Shown here piece after piece: positions 10,766-23,043 of a stretch of DNA of 64,000 nt. The notes beneath the pieces are model-generated. The model worked only from the letters and a program-made list of their open reading frames with translations. It was not told the origin of the DNA and searched no databases. The DNA lies in contig JAYESD010000001.1 in assembly GCA_036927565.1 (NCBI GenBank), positions 140,047,415 to 140,111,414 of the forward strand. The letters run 5' to 3'. The number at the start of each line of letters is the position of its first letter. The first letter of the stretch is position 1. The position numbers and the translations under genes were made by a program. This DNA comes from Tuctoria greenei. Its lineage: Eukaryota; Streptophyta; Magnoliopsida; Poales; Poaceae.

Positions 10766-12636
10766 TCAAGTCATATTCCGAGCATCAAGTATGTTTAGTT
10801 CATCCCGGATCTCGCAAAAACGTTTTTCATAAAGTAGCTTGGTGAATATATCGGCTAGTTGTTTTTTGATGTTGACATGGGAAATGGCTATGTCTCCTTT
10901 CATTGAGCGGTGTCTCAAAAAGTGATGCCGGATGTCAATGTGTTTGGTCCTAGAGTGCTCAACGGGATTATGGACAATTTTAATGGCACTCTCATTATCA
11001 CAAAGGAGTGGAATACGGCTCATATTGTAACCGTAATCCCTTAGAGTTTGTCGCATACAAAGGAGTTGTGCACAAAAACTCCCGGCTGCAACATACTCCG
11101 CTTCGGCCGTGGATAAGGCAGTGGAATTATGTTTCTTGGAGGGCCAAGAAACTAGGGATCTCCCTAAGAATTGGCAAGTACCGGAGGTACTTTTTCTATC
11201 TACTTTGCATCCAGCATAATCTGCATTGGAGTATCCAATGAGATTGAACTTGGAACCCTTAGGATACCAAAGGCCTAGGTTGGGCGTATGAACTAAATCC
11301 CGCAGATTCTTTTTACGGTTGTCAAATGACACTCTTTTGGGTTGGCTTGAAACCTTGCACACAAACATACACTCAACATAATGTCTAGCCTAGATGCACG
11401 TAAGTAAAGTAGGGATCCAATCATGGAGCGATATACCTTTTGATCGACGTTTTGTCCATCTTCATTGAGATCCAAGTGACCATTCGTCGCCATGGGAGTC
11501 TTTATAGGCTTCACCTTGTCCATTCCAAACTTCTTGAGTATGTCTTGAGTATACTTGGTTTGGCTTATGAATGTCCCTTCCTTTCGTTGCCTCACTTGGA
11601 ATCCCAAAAAATATTTCTGCTCTCCCATCATAGACATCTCGAACCTATGCAGTTTAAATACGTGGTCAGGGAACTCTTGATCTTCAAATCCGGGGGGTTG
11701 CTCCACATACACCTCCTCCTTGATTGGTCCGTTGAGGAAGGCGCTTTTCACATACATTTGATAGAGCTTGAAATCATGGTGAGTAGCATATGCAAGTAAT
11801 ATTCTAATAGATTCAAGCCTAGCTACAGGAGCAAAGGTTTCATCGAAATCCAAACCTTCGACTTGTGAATACCCTTTGTCCACAAGTCGCGCCTTATTCC
11901 TTGTCACCACCCCGTGTTCGTCTTGTTTGTTGCGGAAGACCCATTTGGTGCCGACGACTTTGAACTTGGGTCTTTCAACGAGTTCCCACACTTCGTTCCA
12001 TTTGAAGTTGTTAAGTTCTTCTTGCATCGCCACCACCCAGTTTGGATCCTTTAATGCATCCTCAATCCTGCGCGGTTCCAAAAATGATACAAAGGAGTAA
12101 TGTTCACAAAAATTAGCTATGCGAGATCTAGTCGTTACTCCCTTTTGGATGTCACCGATTATGTTGTTGATTGAGTGATCTCTCTGGACACATTGGTGTA
12201 CTCTTGGATGTGGCACTTGAGGTGTTGAATCTTCATGGTCATCTTCTTCTCCCCCTAGATGGTTGCCCTCATTGACTTGTTGATCATCTTCGTCTTCTTG
12301 ATCTTGATCATGTGTGGAAGCTCCCCCTTGATCGTTTACCTCCACTTGTGGTTCATCTTCTTCATTTGCATTTGGAGGTGGCGCTTGTGGTCGAACATCA
12401 CCCAACGCCATTCTTCTCAATGCTTGACATGGAGCTTCTTCTCTATCTAGCACACATGGATCAACTTGCTCTTCTTGAGAGCCCTTAGTTTCATCGAACA
12501 CTACATCACGTGCTACTTCAACAAGTCTGGAGGTCCTGTTGAAGACACGATAGGCGTAAGAGTTCGAATCATAACCAAGCAATAAACCTTCATAGTACTT
12601 TGAGGCGAACTTTGAAGTCCTAGGCTTCTTGTTCAA
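10766..12636 (-). pseudogene. pol: Copia 1 reverse transcriptase - RNase H
   Basis: The first open frame (12636-11293) includes the integrase C-terminal part, an acidic linker, and RT from VEAMQEELNNF-like to VARLESIRILLAYATHHDF. It then carries an in-frame deletion of about 73 codons relative to Copia 2, between HVFKL and RFEMSMMGE. This removes the region that holds YVDD, so RT is dead. After a frameshift near 11300 the RNase H is intact to the eye: SNADYAGCKVDRKSTSG, STAEAEYVAA, CDNESAI and RTKHIDIRHHFLR, ending at TGA 10766-10768. Confidence 0.85.
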
Positions 12637-12741
12637 AATATAGCACTTAGAACTGAAAACTCAAAAATACAAATATTAGGCTTGTTACTGGTGAGTAGTT
12701 CATATGATGTCTTCTTGAGTAGTCGATTAAGATAGAGTCGA

Positions 12742-13374
12742 TTATGGTGTGGCAAGCGGTGTTAACCGCTTCCGCCCAAAACTGATCCGAGGTATTCTAT
12801 TCATTGAGCATTGTTGTCGCCATCTCATGAGGGTTCGGTTCTTCCTTTCGGCAACTCCGTTTTGTTGAGGGGAATAAGGTGCTGAAAACTCATGCTTTAT
12901 CCCTTCTTCGTCTAGGTATTCCTCAACTTGAGTGTTCTTGAACTCCGTGCCATTGTTGCTTCGTATGTTCTTGATCTTCAATGAGAACTCAATTTGGGCA
13001 CGCTTGAAAAACTTCTTGAGGGTTCCTTGAGTTTCTGTCTTATCGTGCAAAAAGAAAACCCAAGTGAAGCGCGAAAAGTCATAAACAATTACTAAGCCAT
13101 ATTTGTTACCTCCGATGCTTATGTAAGCAATTGGACCGAATAGGTCCATGTGAAGTAGCTCGAGCAGTCTTGTTGTAGTCATGACGTTCTTCACAGGATG
13201 AGGTGCTCCTACTTGCTTCCCGGCTTGGGACGCGCTACAAGGCCTGTCTTTCTCAAAAACAACATCCTTTAAACCTCGGATGTGATCGCCCTTAAGGAGT
13301 TTTTGAAGATTCCTCATACCAACATGTGCTAGCCGTCTATGCCACAACTGACCCATGTTGGTCTTTGCAATCAA
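12742..13374 (-). pseudogene. pol: Copia 1 integrase
   Basis: N-terminal zinc-binding part: WHRRLAHVGMRNLQKLL then RPCSASQAGK, where the second Cys is Ser (CSVC in Copia 2). Core: LLHMDLFGPI (first Asp), IRSNNGTEF, where the second catalytic Asp is Asn, and GVAERKNRTL (Glu). The frame shifts after RTLM, so this copy is inactive on three counts. The protease lies just upstream (higher coordinates) and the RT downstream. Confidence 0.85.
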
Positions 13375-13550
13375 TCATGTGTCAAGTTCGGCTTTATATT
13401 TGTTGAAGTCAACAAGATAAAACTTTCCCTTCAATACGCCATTGAATGCAACCAAGTCGTCACTCCTTCTAGAGACGGTCACACCCTCATTAGTAAACAA
13501 GCAATTATAACCTTTGTCACATAATTGAGATATGGACAACATGTTATAAT

Positions 13551-13778
13551 CTAAGGAATTGACATGTAAAACGTGAGAAAGAGTATGCTGAGATGATATT
13601 GCAATTTACCGGTACCAAGCACCCTTCCTTGCCTATTGCCTCCAAAATAGATGCCCTCGCTTGGATCCTCATTTTCTTTATACTCAACGAACATCATTCT
13701 TTCTCTGGTCATATGATTGGTGCATCCACTGTCTAGCACCCATTTCGATCCACCAGAGGAATAGGCCTGCAAAACCAA
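13551..13778 (-). pseudogene. pol: Copia 1 aspartic protease
   Basis: SGGSKWVLDSGCTNHMT carries the DSG active-site motif of Copia proteases. The frame breaks after about 60 residues near GKLQYH. A one-nucleotide insertion next to the gag stop puts it out of frame with gag, whereas Copia 2 has gag stop and pol in the same frame. Confidence 0.8.
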
Positions 13779-16182
13779 ATCATGCCTTGGTTTTAGGTAC
13801 CCAAGCTTGCTTGGGTCCTTTGAGGTTAGTTACAAGAGATTTGGGCACCCACACATGAGACTTGGTGTTCCCATGGCGTGGCCCAACATAATGAGCATAA
13901 ACATTACCAAAACTTTTCATAAGAACATATGATGCATCGAAAGTTCTAAACAATAGTTGTTGTTGTTCATGAACAGAACTAGTCTGGGAAACCGGACTTG
14001 TCCGTACAGGGACCGGACTAGTTTGGTGTTCATATGTGTTAACTATATTGGACTTATTAACATCATTAGTCTTTCTAGTTTGACAGGAGTTTCCCCTCAC
14101 AAAGGAAATGCACTCCTTGTTATTCTTATGGTTTCTAGCATTTTGCTTTTCACCATAGGAATACCCAATGCCATATTCAACATTAGGAGGTCTTGTGGCC
14201 AAGTATGCACTACAGGCATATTTGACCCTCTCCTTGTCAAATATGCCACTTTGGGAAGGATGCTTGTCCTTGGTAGAGGTTGACTTGTCTTTTAAGCTAG
14301 TGTCAATTTTACCACATGCACAAGTAGAAGTAGTTTCAGTTTTAAGGGGTTGAGAAGGCGAGCTTGAAGAGGATGAAGGGTCACTTTGTTTGAGTGAATC
14401 AACTTGCACTTCAAGGATCTTGTTAACTTTGGTTAAGTTAACAAGTTCTTCCTTGATGATTGCATTTGAGTCGCTTAACTTCAACCAAGCTTCCTTGCTT
14501 GAAGCTAACTCAAGTTCAAGTGATTTGCTTCGCTCCTTTTCAAGTTCAAGGAGCTCATTGATCTTGAGATACTCCTCCTTTTGGAGGATGATCATATCTT
14601 CTTGACGATCAATCATCCCCTCCCTATCAACAAGCTTATCCATCAAGAATTGCATTTTGGCAGTTGTTTTCTTGTCTAAGCCAACTAGCATATCCTCATC
14701 ATCACTATAGTTGTCACTATCACTATCAAAAGAACGCGAAGAGGTAGATTATGTTGTTACCTTTCGTTTACCTTCCTTCGCCATGAGGCAAGTGTCGTTG
14801 CCCTTCCATGCGCCGAGAGTTGGGAAGAGGGTGGACTTCTTAGATGTCTTCTCAATGGCTATGCTAGCCATCTCCTCTTCCTCTTTGAATGAGGACTCAT
14901 CGTTTGAGTCCCACTCCTTTCCTAGGTGCACTTGTCCAACTTGCTTCTTCTTCTTGAAGAATTTCTTGGGTTGATGCTTTGTTTCCTTGGTCTTCTTCTT
15001 GTTTTCTTCATATGGGCAATCAACTATAAAGTGGTCATATTCACCATAGTTATAGCACGACCGCCTTAGCTTCGGTCTTGATTTTTCTTTGTGTTTTCCT
15101 TCACTTAATTTGCCCCCTTGTCTTCTCTTCATCATTCTCTTGAATCTTTTCATAAATAGGATCATGTCTTCTTCATCAATATCGCTGCTCTTGTCATCAC
15201 TGTTCTCTTCTTGTTGAGCTTCTCGAGCTTCTTTTGATAAGGGCTTGCAAGTGGACTTCAAGGCGACCCCCTTCTTCTTTGCCGAGGTGAGATCAACAAT
15301 CTCCTTGACATGTTTTGATTGCTTCTTTATCATCTCGAAATTGATGATCTTTCCAAGCAGTTCGCCCGGGGTCATTTTCTTGTACCCAGGGCTTTCTCTA
15401 ATAATTGAGCACAAGGTAACATTGCGAGGCATGAAGGATCTAAGAATGAGCTTCACGACCTCGTGATCGTTCCATTTTTTTACTTCCATATGCTCAAACC
15501 TTGTTGATGAGAGTCTTTAACCAGTTGTACATGTCTTATGATGACTCATCTTCTTCTATGGCAAATCTTCCCAATTCGCCTTCGATCATTTCGATCTTCA
15601 CCTCTCGCATATGACGATCGCCTTCATGTGTAGTTTGCAATGTGTCCCATATTTCCTTTGCAATCTCTAGTCCATCCACCTTGGTGAACTCGTCCCGACT
15701 TAGTGATGATGTGATGACCGCTGGAGCTTGAGCATTCCGATGAATTGCTTGCTCTTGGCTTGGTGTGAGCTCTTCATCATCGTCTGGGATATCTATACCT
15801 GTGCACAATATATGCCACAAGCTGGGGTTAAGAGAGATTAAGTGCATTTTCATGTTTTCCACATTGAGTAATCATTGCCATCAAAGTGTGGGGCTTTTCC
15901 TAGAGGAATAGATAAATAATGGTTATTGTTAGAATTTAGATGATTGTAGTTGAAAGGATATCGGGAGTAGTCGGTGTGACTACTCCCCTTCTTATTGTCC
16001 TTGATCTTCACTTTCCCTTTGGAGAGGGCTTTCTTCCTTAGGAGCACTTTGAGTTCAAGCGTCTGCTCATCGTCATCCTCAAAGTCCTGAATGGCGTCGA
16101 GGAGCTTCTCCAATTTTTGAGCTTTTTCATCTTCAACCTTCTCTTGATTGAGACTTTTGTGCACATCCTTCATGTCCGACAT
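13779..16182 (-). pseudogene. gag: Copia 1 gag
   Basis: Start Met at 16182 (MSDMKDVHKSLNQEK). N-terminal domain with PLGKAPHFDGNDYSMW, then a frameshift; UBN2-type capsid region (FTKVDGLEIAKEIWDTLQTTHEGD); a second frameshift; then a Lys-rich region with a zinc knuckle reading CYNYGEYDHFIVDC, where the second Cys is Tyr. The last open part (14691-13780) is a coiled coil of Leu/Glu/Lys heptads, a Ser tract, and a tail containing repeated RTSPV words encoded by the palindrome (13976-14026). It ends KTKA-TGA at 13780. Confidence 0.85.
13976..14026 (-). repeat. Palindrome cluster inside Copia 1 gag
   Basis: Three words (ACTAGTCTGG, CGGACTTGTCCG, CGGACTAGTTTGG) lie within the gag open frame and are read as TSPV/RTSPV. 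The frame is kept across them. Confidence 0.8.
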
Positions 16183-16216
16183 GTTCTCTTCGAGCGATTA
16201 GTCTCTTGCAAAAAAA

Positions 16217-16231
16217 CCTGCTCTGATACCA
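16217..16231 (-). other. Copia 1 primer binding site
   Basis: Minus strand reads TGGTATCAGAGCAGG, complementary to the 3' end of initiator-Met tRNA, 2 bp from the 5' LTR end. Confidence 0.9.
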
Positions 16232-16233
16232 AT

Positions 16234-17790
16234 TGAATGTGACCTAAGGGGGGGGGGGGGGTGAATAGGCCTTTTTGATTTTTAGTCAGAACCTGCAACA
16301 CTTAGCAACTTGATCAAATACCAGGAAATCAGACTAGTCCGGTAGCATGCGGATAGTCCGGTGTGTGCGGACTATATTGATCAAGTTTGATCAATGACTT
16401 CAATACAATCACAGTACGCAGCGGAATATAGTATGTAACTTGAAAGTATTGAGTCAATGAAATTAAGTGTAGCACAAACTAACTTTGATTTTAATGTTTT
16501 AACGTAAGATGGACAAGATCAAGTAAACCCTAGAATATGGTATGAAAATCTTAAGGAACAAGTTTGACACAAGATTTTATCCCGTGGTTCGGTTCCCACA
16601 AAGGCAACCTACGTCCACGTTGAGGAGCCCACAAAAGGACCGGGTCTTTACCAAACCTAACCTCGTCGAATCGCCACGGAGGCCGATTCTCTTCCACTAA
16701 TCACATGGGCTAAATCACCAAGTTCAAGGGATCTTCTCACAAGTTGAGGGCTCCCCAAGATTACAAATCGAACACCACCAAGAACACACTCTTAAGATCA
16801 ACAATGAAACAACAGGAGTGTGTTAGAGAATCAAACCCAAGAGCTCAAACGTGTGGAATCGTGTCTCTCCTATGATCTAAAGTGAATCCTCAAGGATTTG
16901 ATCTTTCTTGCATTGGATTGTATGGAGATATGTGTTTTCTAAGCTATTGGAGGGTGTGACGGCGCTGGGAGTCGAGAGAGTTGAAAGTAGGGCCGTGCAC
17001 ATCTATTTATAGGGTGTTTCCAAAAGTTACCGTTTGGGTTTCGAGAGTCCGGACTAGTCCGTGGTGGAGTCCGGACTAGTCCGGTGTGCGGCGTGTAGGA
17101 AACCCTAAGTTCTCAGGAATATCAGACTTGTCTGAACTTGGCCGGACTAGTCCGAATTAGGATCTAGAAAAGTTCAGACTAGTTCGGTCATTATCGGACT
17201 AGTCCAACTGTGGTGAAACACTTAGTGAATTGAGGACAAGTCCGCACTTGGAGGACTTGTCCGATTTTAGTCAGAGAGGTTATCAGACTAGTTCGGATAT
17301 TATCGGACTTGTCCGATGTCGTGCAAAGTTGTGAAGTGTTGAGGACTAGTCCGCACTGAGGAGGACTAGTATGATCTTATTCAAAAAGATATCAAACTAG
17401 TCCGTGGTGATATCGGACTAGTCCGGTCTATGAAAACCTGAACTGTGCAGACAAGTCTGCACTGGGAGACTTGTCCGATTTTGAACAGAGGGACTATCGG
17501 ACTAGTCCAGGGATATCGGACTAGTCCGGACCTGTATAAATTTGTGCAGTGAATAATTTTTCTTGTGCTTGAGATCTTGGGGTGTGTTTCTCCAACACAC
17601 TCCATACACAATGATCTAATCTATTCAGCTCTTGAGCTCTTTTCCATATAGATCCTCATTCTACTTTCTTTTTTGCGTTTTCTTCATAATTTCTTTTAAG
17701 ACCTGCGCTCATCTCAACAATTTGGTTAGGATATCATTTGTTTGTCATAAATCAACCAAAACCCACAAGGGATGCCTAGATGCACTTCCA
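16234..17790 (-). repeat. Copia 1, 5' LTR
   Basis: 1557 bp, matching 6243-7794 with roughly one difference in ten to twenty bases by eye. TATA box at 17004-17012 and palindrome array at 17047-17532. It includes a perfect hairpin: GGACAAGTCC at 17234-17243 and GGACTTGTCC at 17253-17262. Confidence 0.93.
17047..17532. repeat. U3 palindrome array, Copia 1 5' LTR
   Basis: Same order of words and the same ~105-bp modules as 7051-7536, with scattered point changes. Confidence 0.9.
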
Positions 17791-17816
17791 ATTGTTAAGT
17801 TGACATTGCAAATTAC

Positions 17817-19420
17817 CTGACCCGCAGAAGAAGGGTCAACTGGAAGGATCGGTAGTGGCAGTAGCTAGATCCCCAAACCTTGCGCCTGAGCCATGACCTG
17901 TCATTGCAAACATTGGATGTTACCTATTAGTAAGTTATTTACATTGAATTAATGAGAACTTCAATTTTTCATTTTGTTACCTCCATTGTGTTCCGCATCT
18001 GCGCCATCCAGACTGCTTGGGAAGTGATGGTGGCCTCCATCGCGATCCTTTGCCGTTCTACCTCCCTACTTTCCTCCTCCCATCACCTGAGGTTCTCTTC
18101 TACGATTTGTCGAAGGGACTGCATCTCGATGTGTCTCTGCGAGACGCGGTGACCTGACATGCCCACCGACGAAGCCTGCGTGGAGCTGCCTCTCGCAGGT
18201 CTCGCAGTCCTCGAGTCGACAACTCCGTTGAATATGGCGAGCCTATAAAAAAAGAGTCAGTAATATGAAATTGAAATATCCTGAATATTTTGAATTAAAA
18301 ACGATAAAATGACTTATGAACTCATCTTCCGTGTGCTTTTCCACCTCTGCTTGCATGCGTGGCTTGAGGATCGATTGCTTCATGTTCCCAATCGTAATCT
18401 TCGCTGTGTATCTTCTTGGCCTCCTCCCCGTACTTAGCCTGGAAAACAAGAAAACTGTGTAAGTTCAACAATCCATATACTTATATTTAATATGAATGAT
18501 TTCTAAACTTACCAATCGCTCGACTGTGACCTGAGTGCACCCCTGAGGCTGAGAAGGGTCCCTGTGACCTCTCTTCCAGATCCCAGCAGGGGTCGGCTGC
18601 ACCCTTGTCTCACGCTCTTGTCAATATGTGTTAGTACGAATAGTATATTATAAATATATAAACATAAGTAACATACACTTACTATGCGTTTAGCTAAATG
18701 CAAGTGGTTATCTTGGCCATGCCTGCTCTTCCCCTCGACCCCTCTGCACTCTCGAGCCTTCTCGGACTTAGCCTCAAACTCATCGCTAGCCCAGTACCGA
18801 CAAAGGGCCCAGAATGCATCGGACCGACCCTGCAACCAGCTCATGTGGCCCTGCACATAGCTGTACGTTGTTAAAAATACCATTGAGGAAATTATCAGGA
18901 AAAAATATTTACTAACCAAAAGAAACCAGAATTGAACACTACAATTTTATTACCTGTCCCCGACCAGACAAATCACAATCCTCTGTGAAGGGACCACAAG
19001 AGGACTAACAAAGTGAGTTCTCCTCGTCCTCCGCGTCTGCTCGGGCACCACGTAAGGTGACCCAGAAGGCTCGTCACCAACCGAGCCAAAGGGCTCAGGA
19101 ACAGAAGGCTCGCCAGCCGAGGGCTGGCTGGCCGAGGGCTGGATCGCCAAGCTCAACTAGCGCCCAAACTTCTCAGTCAGTTGGTGAGGACTACACCATT
19201 CAAATGATTCATAAGTAAGTTTAATTGGAAATCAAATTTGAAGAATTTGTCAAAGACGAGTGAAATTTACCCGTGACGAAGCCCTAGAGCTGCTCGCAAC
19301 GTGCCCCAACAGCTGAGAGCGTATGCTCCCGATCGATGAGGCACCAACGAAAGCATCCTCAGGTCTAGAGGGGTAGAACCCCCTCGTCGGCGGCACCTTC
19401 TTACCCTTCTTTGACGCCAT
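17817..19420 (-). CDS. TNPA-like CACTA protein (transposase-24 type), exons 1-7
   Basis: The start at 19420 gives MASKKGKKVPPTRGF. Exons read by eye with GT-AG borders: 19420-19271, about 19159-18954, 18850-18683, about 18616-18513, 18438 to about 18300, 18242-17981, 17897-17817, then 5838-5725. Recognisable parts are a Pro/Ser/Glu-rich N-terminus; GHMSWLQGRSDAFWALCRYW with a Lys/Glu/Arg-rich stretch; and a C-terminal helical part SLRQIVEENLR...RQRIAMEATI. These match the plant transposase (Ptta/En/Spm) family that binds subterminal repeats. At least two in-frame stops (near 18090 and 17860) suggest decay. It lies just downstream of the TNP2-like gene on the same strand, as in En/Spm. Confidence 0.65.
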
Positions 19421-19677
19421 CCCATTTTAATAGATAATCAGTAAATATGCAAATAAGATATACAAAATTCATGTTACTATCTTCAAGAAAACCTTACTTG
19501 TAATCACTTTCAAAATTCATCAACATCATTATCATGTGCCCTACTCCTTAAACCAGCCCAACGATCTTCCATCATGGACTGTTCTAATTTTCATTTTCGC
19601 ATATCATCTGTCTCTACATCTTCAACATCTCCAACTAATTGATCGAGTCCCGCACCAAGCTCGACGATAAAAGTGTC

Positions 19678-22600
19678 TCACAACTCTTCTTCTTGGTACA
19701 GTTCTTCAACGTCTTTACTATCATGGTAACCATCATCCCTAGGAGTATATAACCGCTCACGAGGATTCACCTTATATACCACCCACCAAGCACTGAGCTT
19801 CGTGCATGGATAAGGTAGATAATACACTTGCTCCACTTGATGTGCAAGAACAAATGTTTCGTAACCTCGTAGTCGGTCCTTATGTTTCACTTCCACCATT
19901 CCAAATTTGTTTTCTCGAGTTCCATGAGTGCTATAAAACCGGTCACAGTCAAATAAGACAACTCGAAGGGTCTTATTTCCGATAAAAGTAAATTCAAGGA
20001 TTTTGTTAATGATCCCATAATAATTGGTTACATTCCCTTGAGTGTCAATTGCTCTCGTCACAACACCAGAATTTGATGTTGCCGCGAGAGGACGAATAGC
20101 TTCAAAATGAGTTGTATAGAATCGAAAGCCATTTACGTCATATCGACCATAACTTCTAACATTCACCAATCCATAAGATAGCTGTCGCAAATATTCATGG
20201 TCATTGTGAGTCCGACACAACAGAAAATGATCATAAGTTAAAATAATACTTCTTTAATAATAGTAACTTATAATATAGAGAAGACGAGAGAGTATTACAT
20301 AATATTGAAACCAGGATAGGAAACCCGACCCCCCTTTTATTCCTTCTTTTCGCATCCCTTCTACTTGTTTGGTCGTAGGTTGATGCCTATGTGGCCAACA
20401 TTGTCTGTGGAACTCGTTGAACGTGAAAAACCATCTTTTAGAATACATGTGTAGCAAAATATATCGATTAGCATAAATTTAGGACAAACACTTACTCGAA
20501 GTATTCCTACATGTCATCTATATTTGCATACATGTAGAATAAAGCAATAGTCGTGTCACGTTCGAGTAGCACGTAGGTCGTGTAGCTACCAACGGTAGTG
20601 CCTCTCATTTGAAAAATGGATAGGTCGCTTAAAGGGGGTGCTTTGTCCACATTGTACCGCATCGCTAAAGTATTGACATTGTTTTCTTCCACAAAGTAGA
20701 CACTTTAAAAGTATCCTACTTCCCTAAGAGCATATGATTGAGCGATGCACTCTTGCACCCTTGCCCTGTAGCCAACCATTGGTTTCAGATATCATAGCGC
20801 TCTTTCAATGTGATACATCCACTTGTATTGCACAAGACCATCAACTTTAGCTTCAAATCGAAGATGGATAAGCAGATGCTGCATTGGATTGAAGAAACCC
20901 GGTGGAAATTTTTTTCCATGTTACATAAAAGTATGGGTATCTCCTTCTTCAACTTATCCATCATCCCTATCTTGATTTCTTTAGCACAAAGCTGTCTATA
21001 GAAATAGCTGAGCTCGGCTAAAACCTTCCACACCGCACCATCTAGATAGCCCCGAAACATAACAGGTAAGAGTCTTTCCATTATAATGTGATAATCATGA
21101 CTCTTCAACCCAGTGAGGTTTCCCGTGTTCACATTCACAGCTCGTTTCAAGCTAGCTGCATAACAATATGGGAAATTAAAAGTTTTTAACCATTTCATGA
21201 CTTCTGTCTTTTCTTTAGATCAAAGAGAGAAAGAAGCACGTGGCTTACCACCACTTTCAGAGATTTCAAGAGTTGGATGGTGACAAATATTTGCCAATCT
21301 AGTCTAGCTTTTATATTGTCTTTCGTTTTGCCAGACATATCCATGCAAGTGCTTATGATACTTTCGCTCATGTTATGCTCCTGATGCATGACATCAATTT
21401 TGTGAATTAGAAACAATGACTTCACATACGGTAGCTCCCAAAGTCCACATATGTGAGTCCAATTGTGTTCCTCTCCATAATCTATGAAATATCTAGGACG
21501 ACCTTCATCTGGGACCAGCTTGTCCAACATATTAGAAATTTTTGACCCGTTGAGACATTTTGGTGGTCCTTTAGTGACAACAGTGTTCTTTCTAAAGACA
21601 TGCCTCTATTGCCTAAATATGTGATTTGAAGGCAGCCAATGTCTGTGACAATCGAAGTAAGATATTTTGCCTCCATGAGTTAGTTAGCCATCCGTGTCCG
21701 AAGCACATATCAGACACGTCAGATGACCGTGAGTGCTCCATCCAAAAAACATGCTGTATGCCGGCAAATCATGGACGGACTACAAATAAGCAGCTCAAAG
21801 GTTGAATTTCTGCTTCTTGTAACCATCGTACGCTTCGACTCCTGTCCACAACACTTTCAATTCTTCGATCAGCGGTTTCAACATCATGTTGAGACGTGAC
21901 CCGGGATGATCAGGTCCAGGTACAATGAGGCTAAGAAACATGTCATTCTTTGTACAAAGAGCCGGTAGCAGGTTGTACGGAATGACAAAGGCGGGCCAAC
22001 ATGAGTATGGTGTGGCGTTTGTACTAAACGGTGAGAATCCGTCTGTCGCTAATCTGATCCGAACATTTCTCGCATCACGAGAAAAATCTGGATTGAAACG
22101 GTCTAGCGCCTTCCATGCATCACCGTCGCACGGATGCGTCAAGAATTCTTTGTTCTCCTATTTACATTATTTGTGCCATCTCATGTGTCTTGGGTTCTTT
22201 TTGAAAGAAACAACCACTTCAACCAAGGTGTCACAGGCAAGTAACGAAGCTGCTTATGTGCGACATCTGTCATCACATTATCGCAATCACCATTAACAAC
22301 TTTGACATACCTCAGTTTACCACATTTCAAGCACATTTTCTCGTTGGCATGCTTTTTCCAGAATAACATGTAGTTGTCTGGGCACACATCGATTTTCTCA
22401 TAGTTCATGCTGAGACTAGATATCTTGATCTTTGACTGATACATATCTTTAGGCACTTTGTGAGGTTGTGGAAGGATATCACAGATCAATTTCATGAGAT
22501 CAATGTAGCAGTTGATGGAAAAAAGTACTTAGACTTAATTTCCATAAATCTGGTCAAGGAAGCAAGGACGGTCACAGTCGTGTGTTCATGCAATGGCTGT

Positions 22601-22992
22601 TGTGATTTCTTGAGCTCCTCGAAGAACTCCTCTGGCTCATTTGTAAGAGGATCCTTTGCTTCCAGAGCTTCTAACATCTCATCCATCCTATCAACCCCTA
22701 TTATATCATCATCCTCATCCACTTCTTCTACGACTCGAGATTTAGTCTCGCTGTGGAAGGTCCACACCTCATAATGTGGCGTGAAACCGTTTCGACATAA
22801 GTGAAATGAAAGTTCCATTCTATTCAAAAACTTGGTGTTCTGCCATTTCGTACATGGGCACTGCACCTTACCATCAGTTGACAACAAAAATGCTCGATCC
22901 AAAAATTTATCTAACTTTATGTACTACTCATCCGAGTGACCACCAGTTCTGCTCTTCCAGCTAGTATACATCCCATTGTGGTCTTCACCCAT
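19678..22992 (-). pseudogene. TNP2-like CACTA transposase
   Basis: The most likely start is at 22992 (MGEDHNGMYTSWKSR), but a TAG follows at about codon 23. Then come the N-terminal transposase-associated domain with zinc ligands (GKVQCPCTKWQN, LCRNGF); the transposase_21-type core fragment GDAWKALDRFNPDFSRDARN, RIRLATDGFSPFS and SLIVPGPDHPG; a DUF4218-like part LTGLKSHDYHIIMERLLPVM; and a DUF4216-like C-terminus (NGFRFYTTHFE, VVLFDCDRFYS). The pieces lie in order in several frames with stops between, partly introns. It would cut and join the CACTA ends in the nucleus. This copy looks inactive. Confidence 0.85.
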
Positions 22993-23043
22993 GTTTGACT
23001 CTGCAGTTTAAAGCGGAAGAAATTATCGCTAATGTATGCTGGA

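Larger units (their letters stand above)
6243..17790 (-). mobile_element. Copia Maximus/SIRE-type element 1
   Basis: LTRs at 6243-7794 and 16234-17790 are flanked by a perfect 5-bp TSD ATTGT (6238-6242 and 17791-17795). On the minus strand the order is LTR, initiator-Met PBS, gag, protease, integrase, RT, RNase H, extra ORF, PPT, LTR. LTR length, the LTR start TGAAAGTGCATCTAGGCATC, and the extra ORF after pol fit the Maximus/SIRE lineage. It is defective: RT has lost its active site, an integrase Asp is changed and frameshifts are present. It is inserted in the last intron of the CACTA TNPA-like gene. Confidence 0.93.

Noticed and set aside
18950..19156. Possible host gene captured by the CACTA
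   Set aside because: The Pro/Ser-rich exon lies within the TNPA-like exon series with consistent splice sites; no sign of a host gene fragment.
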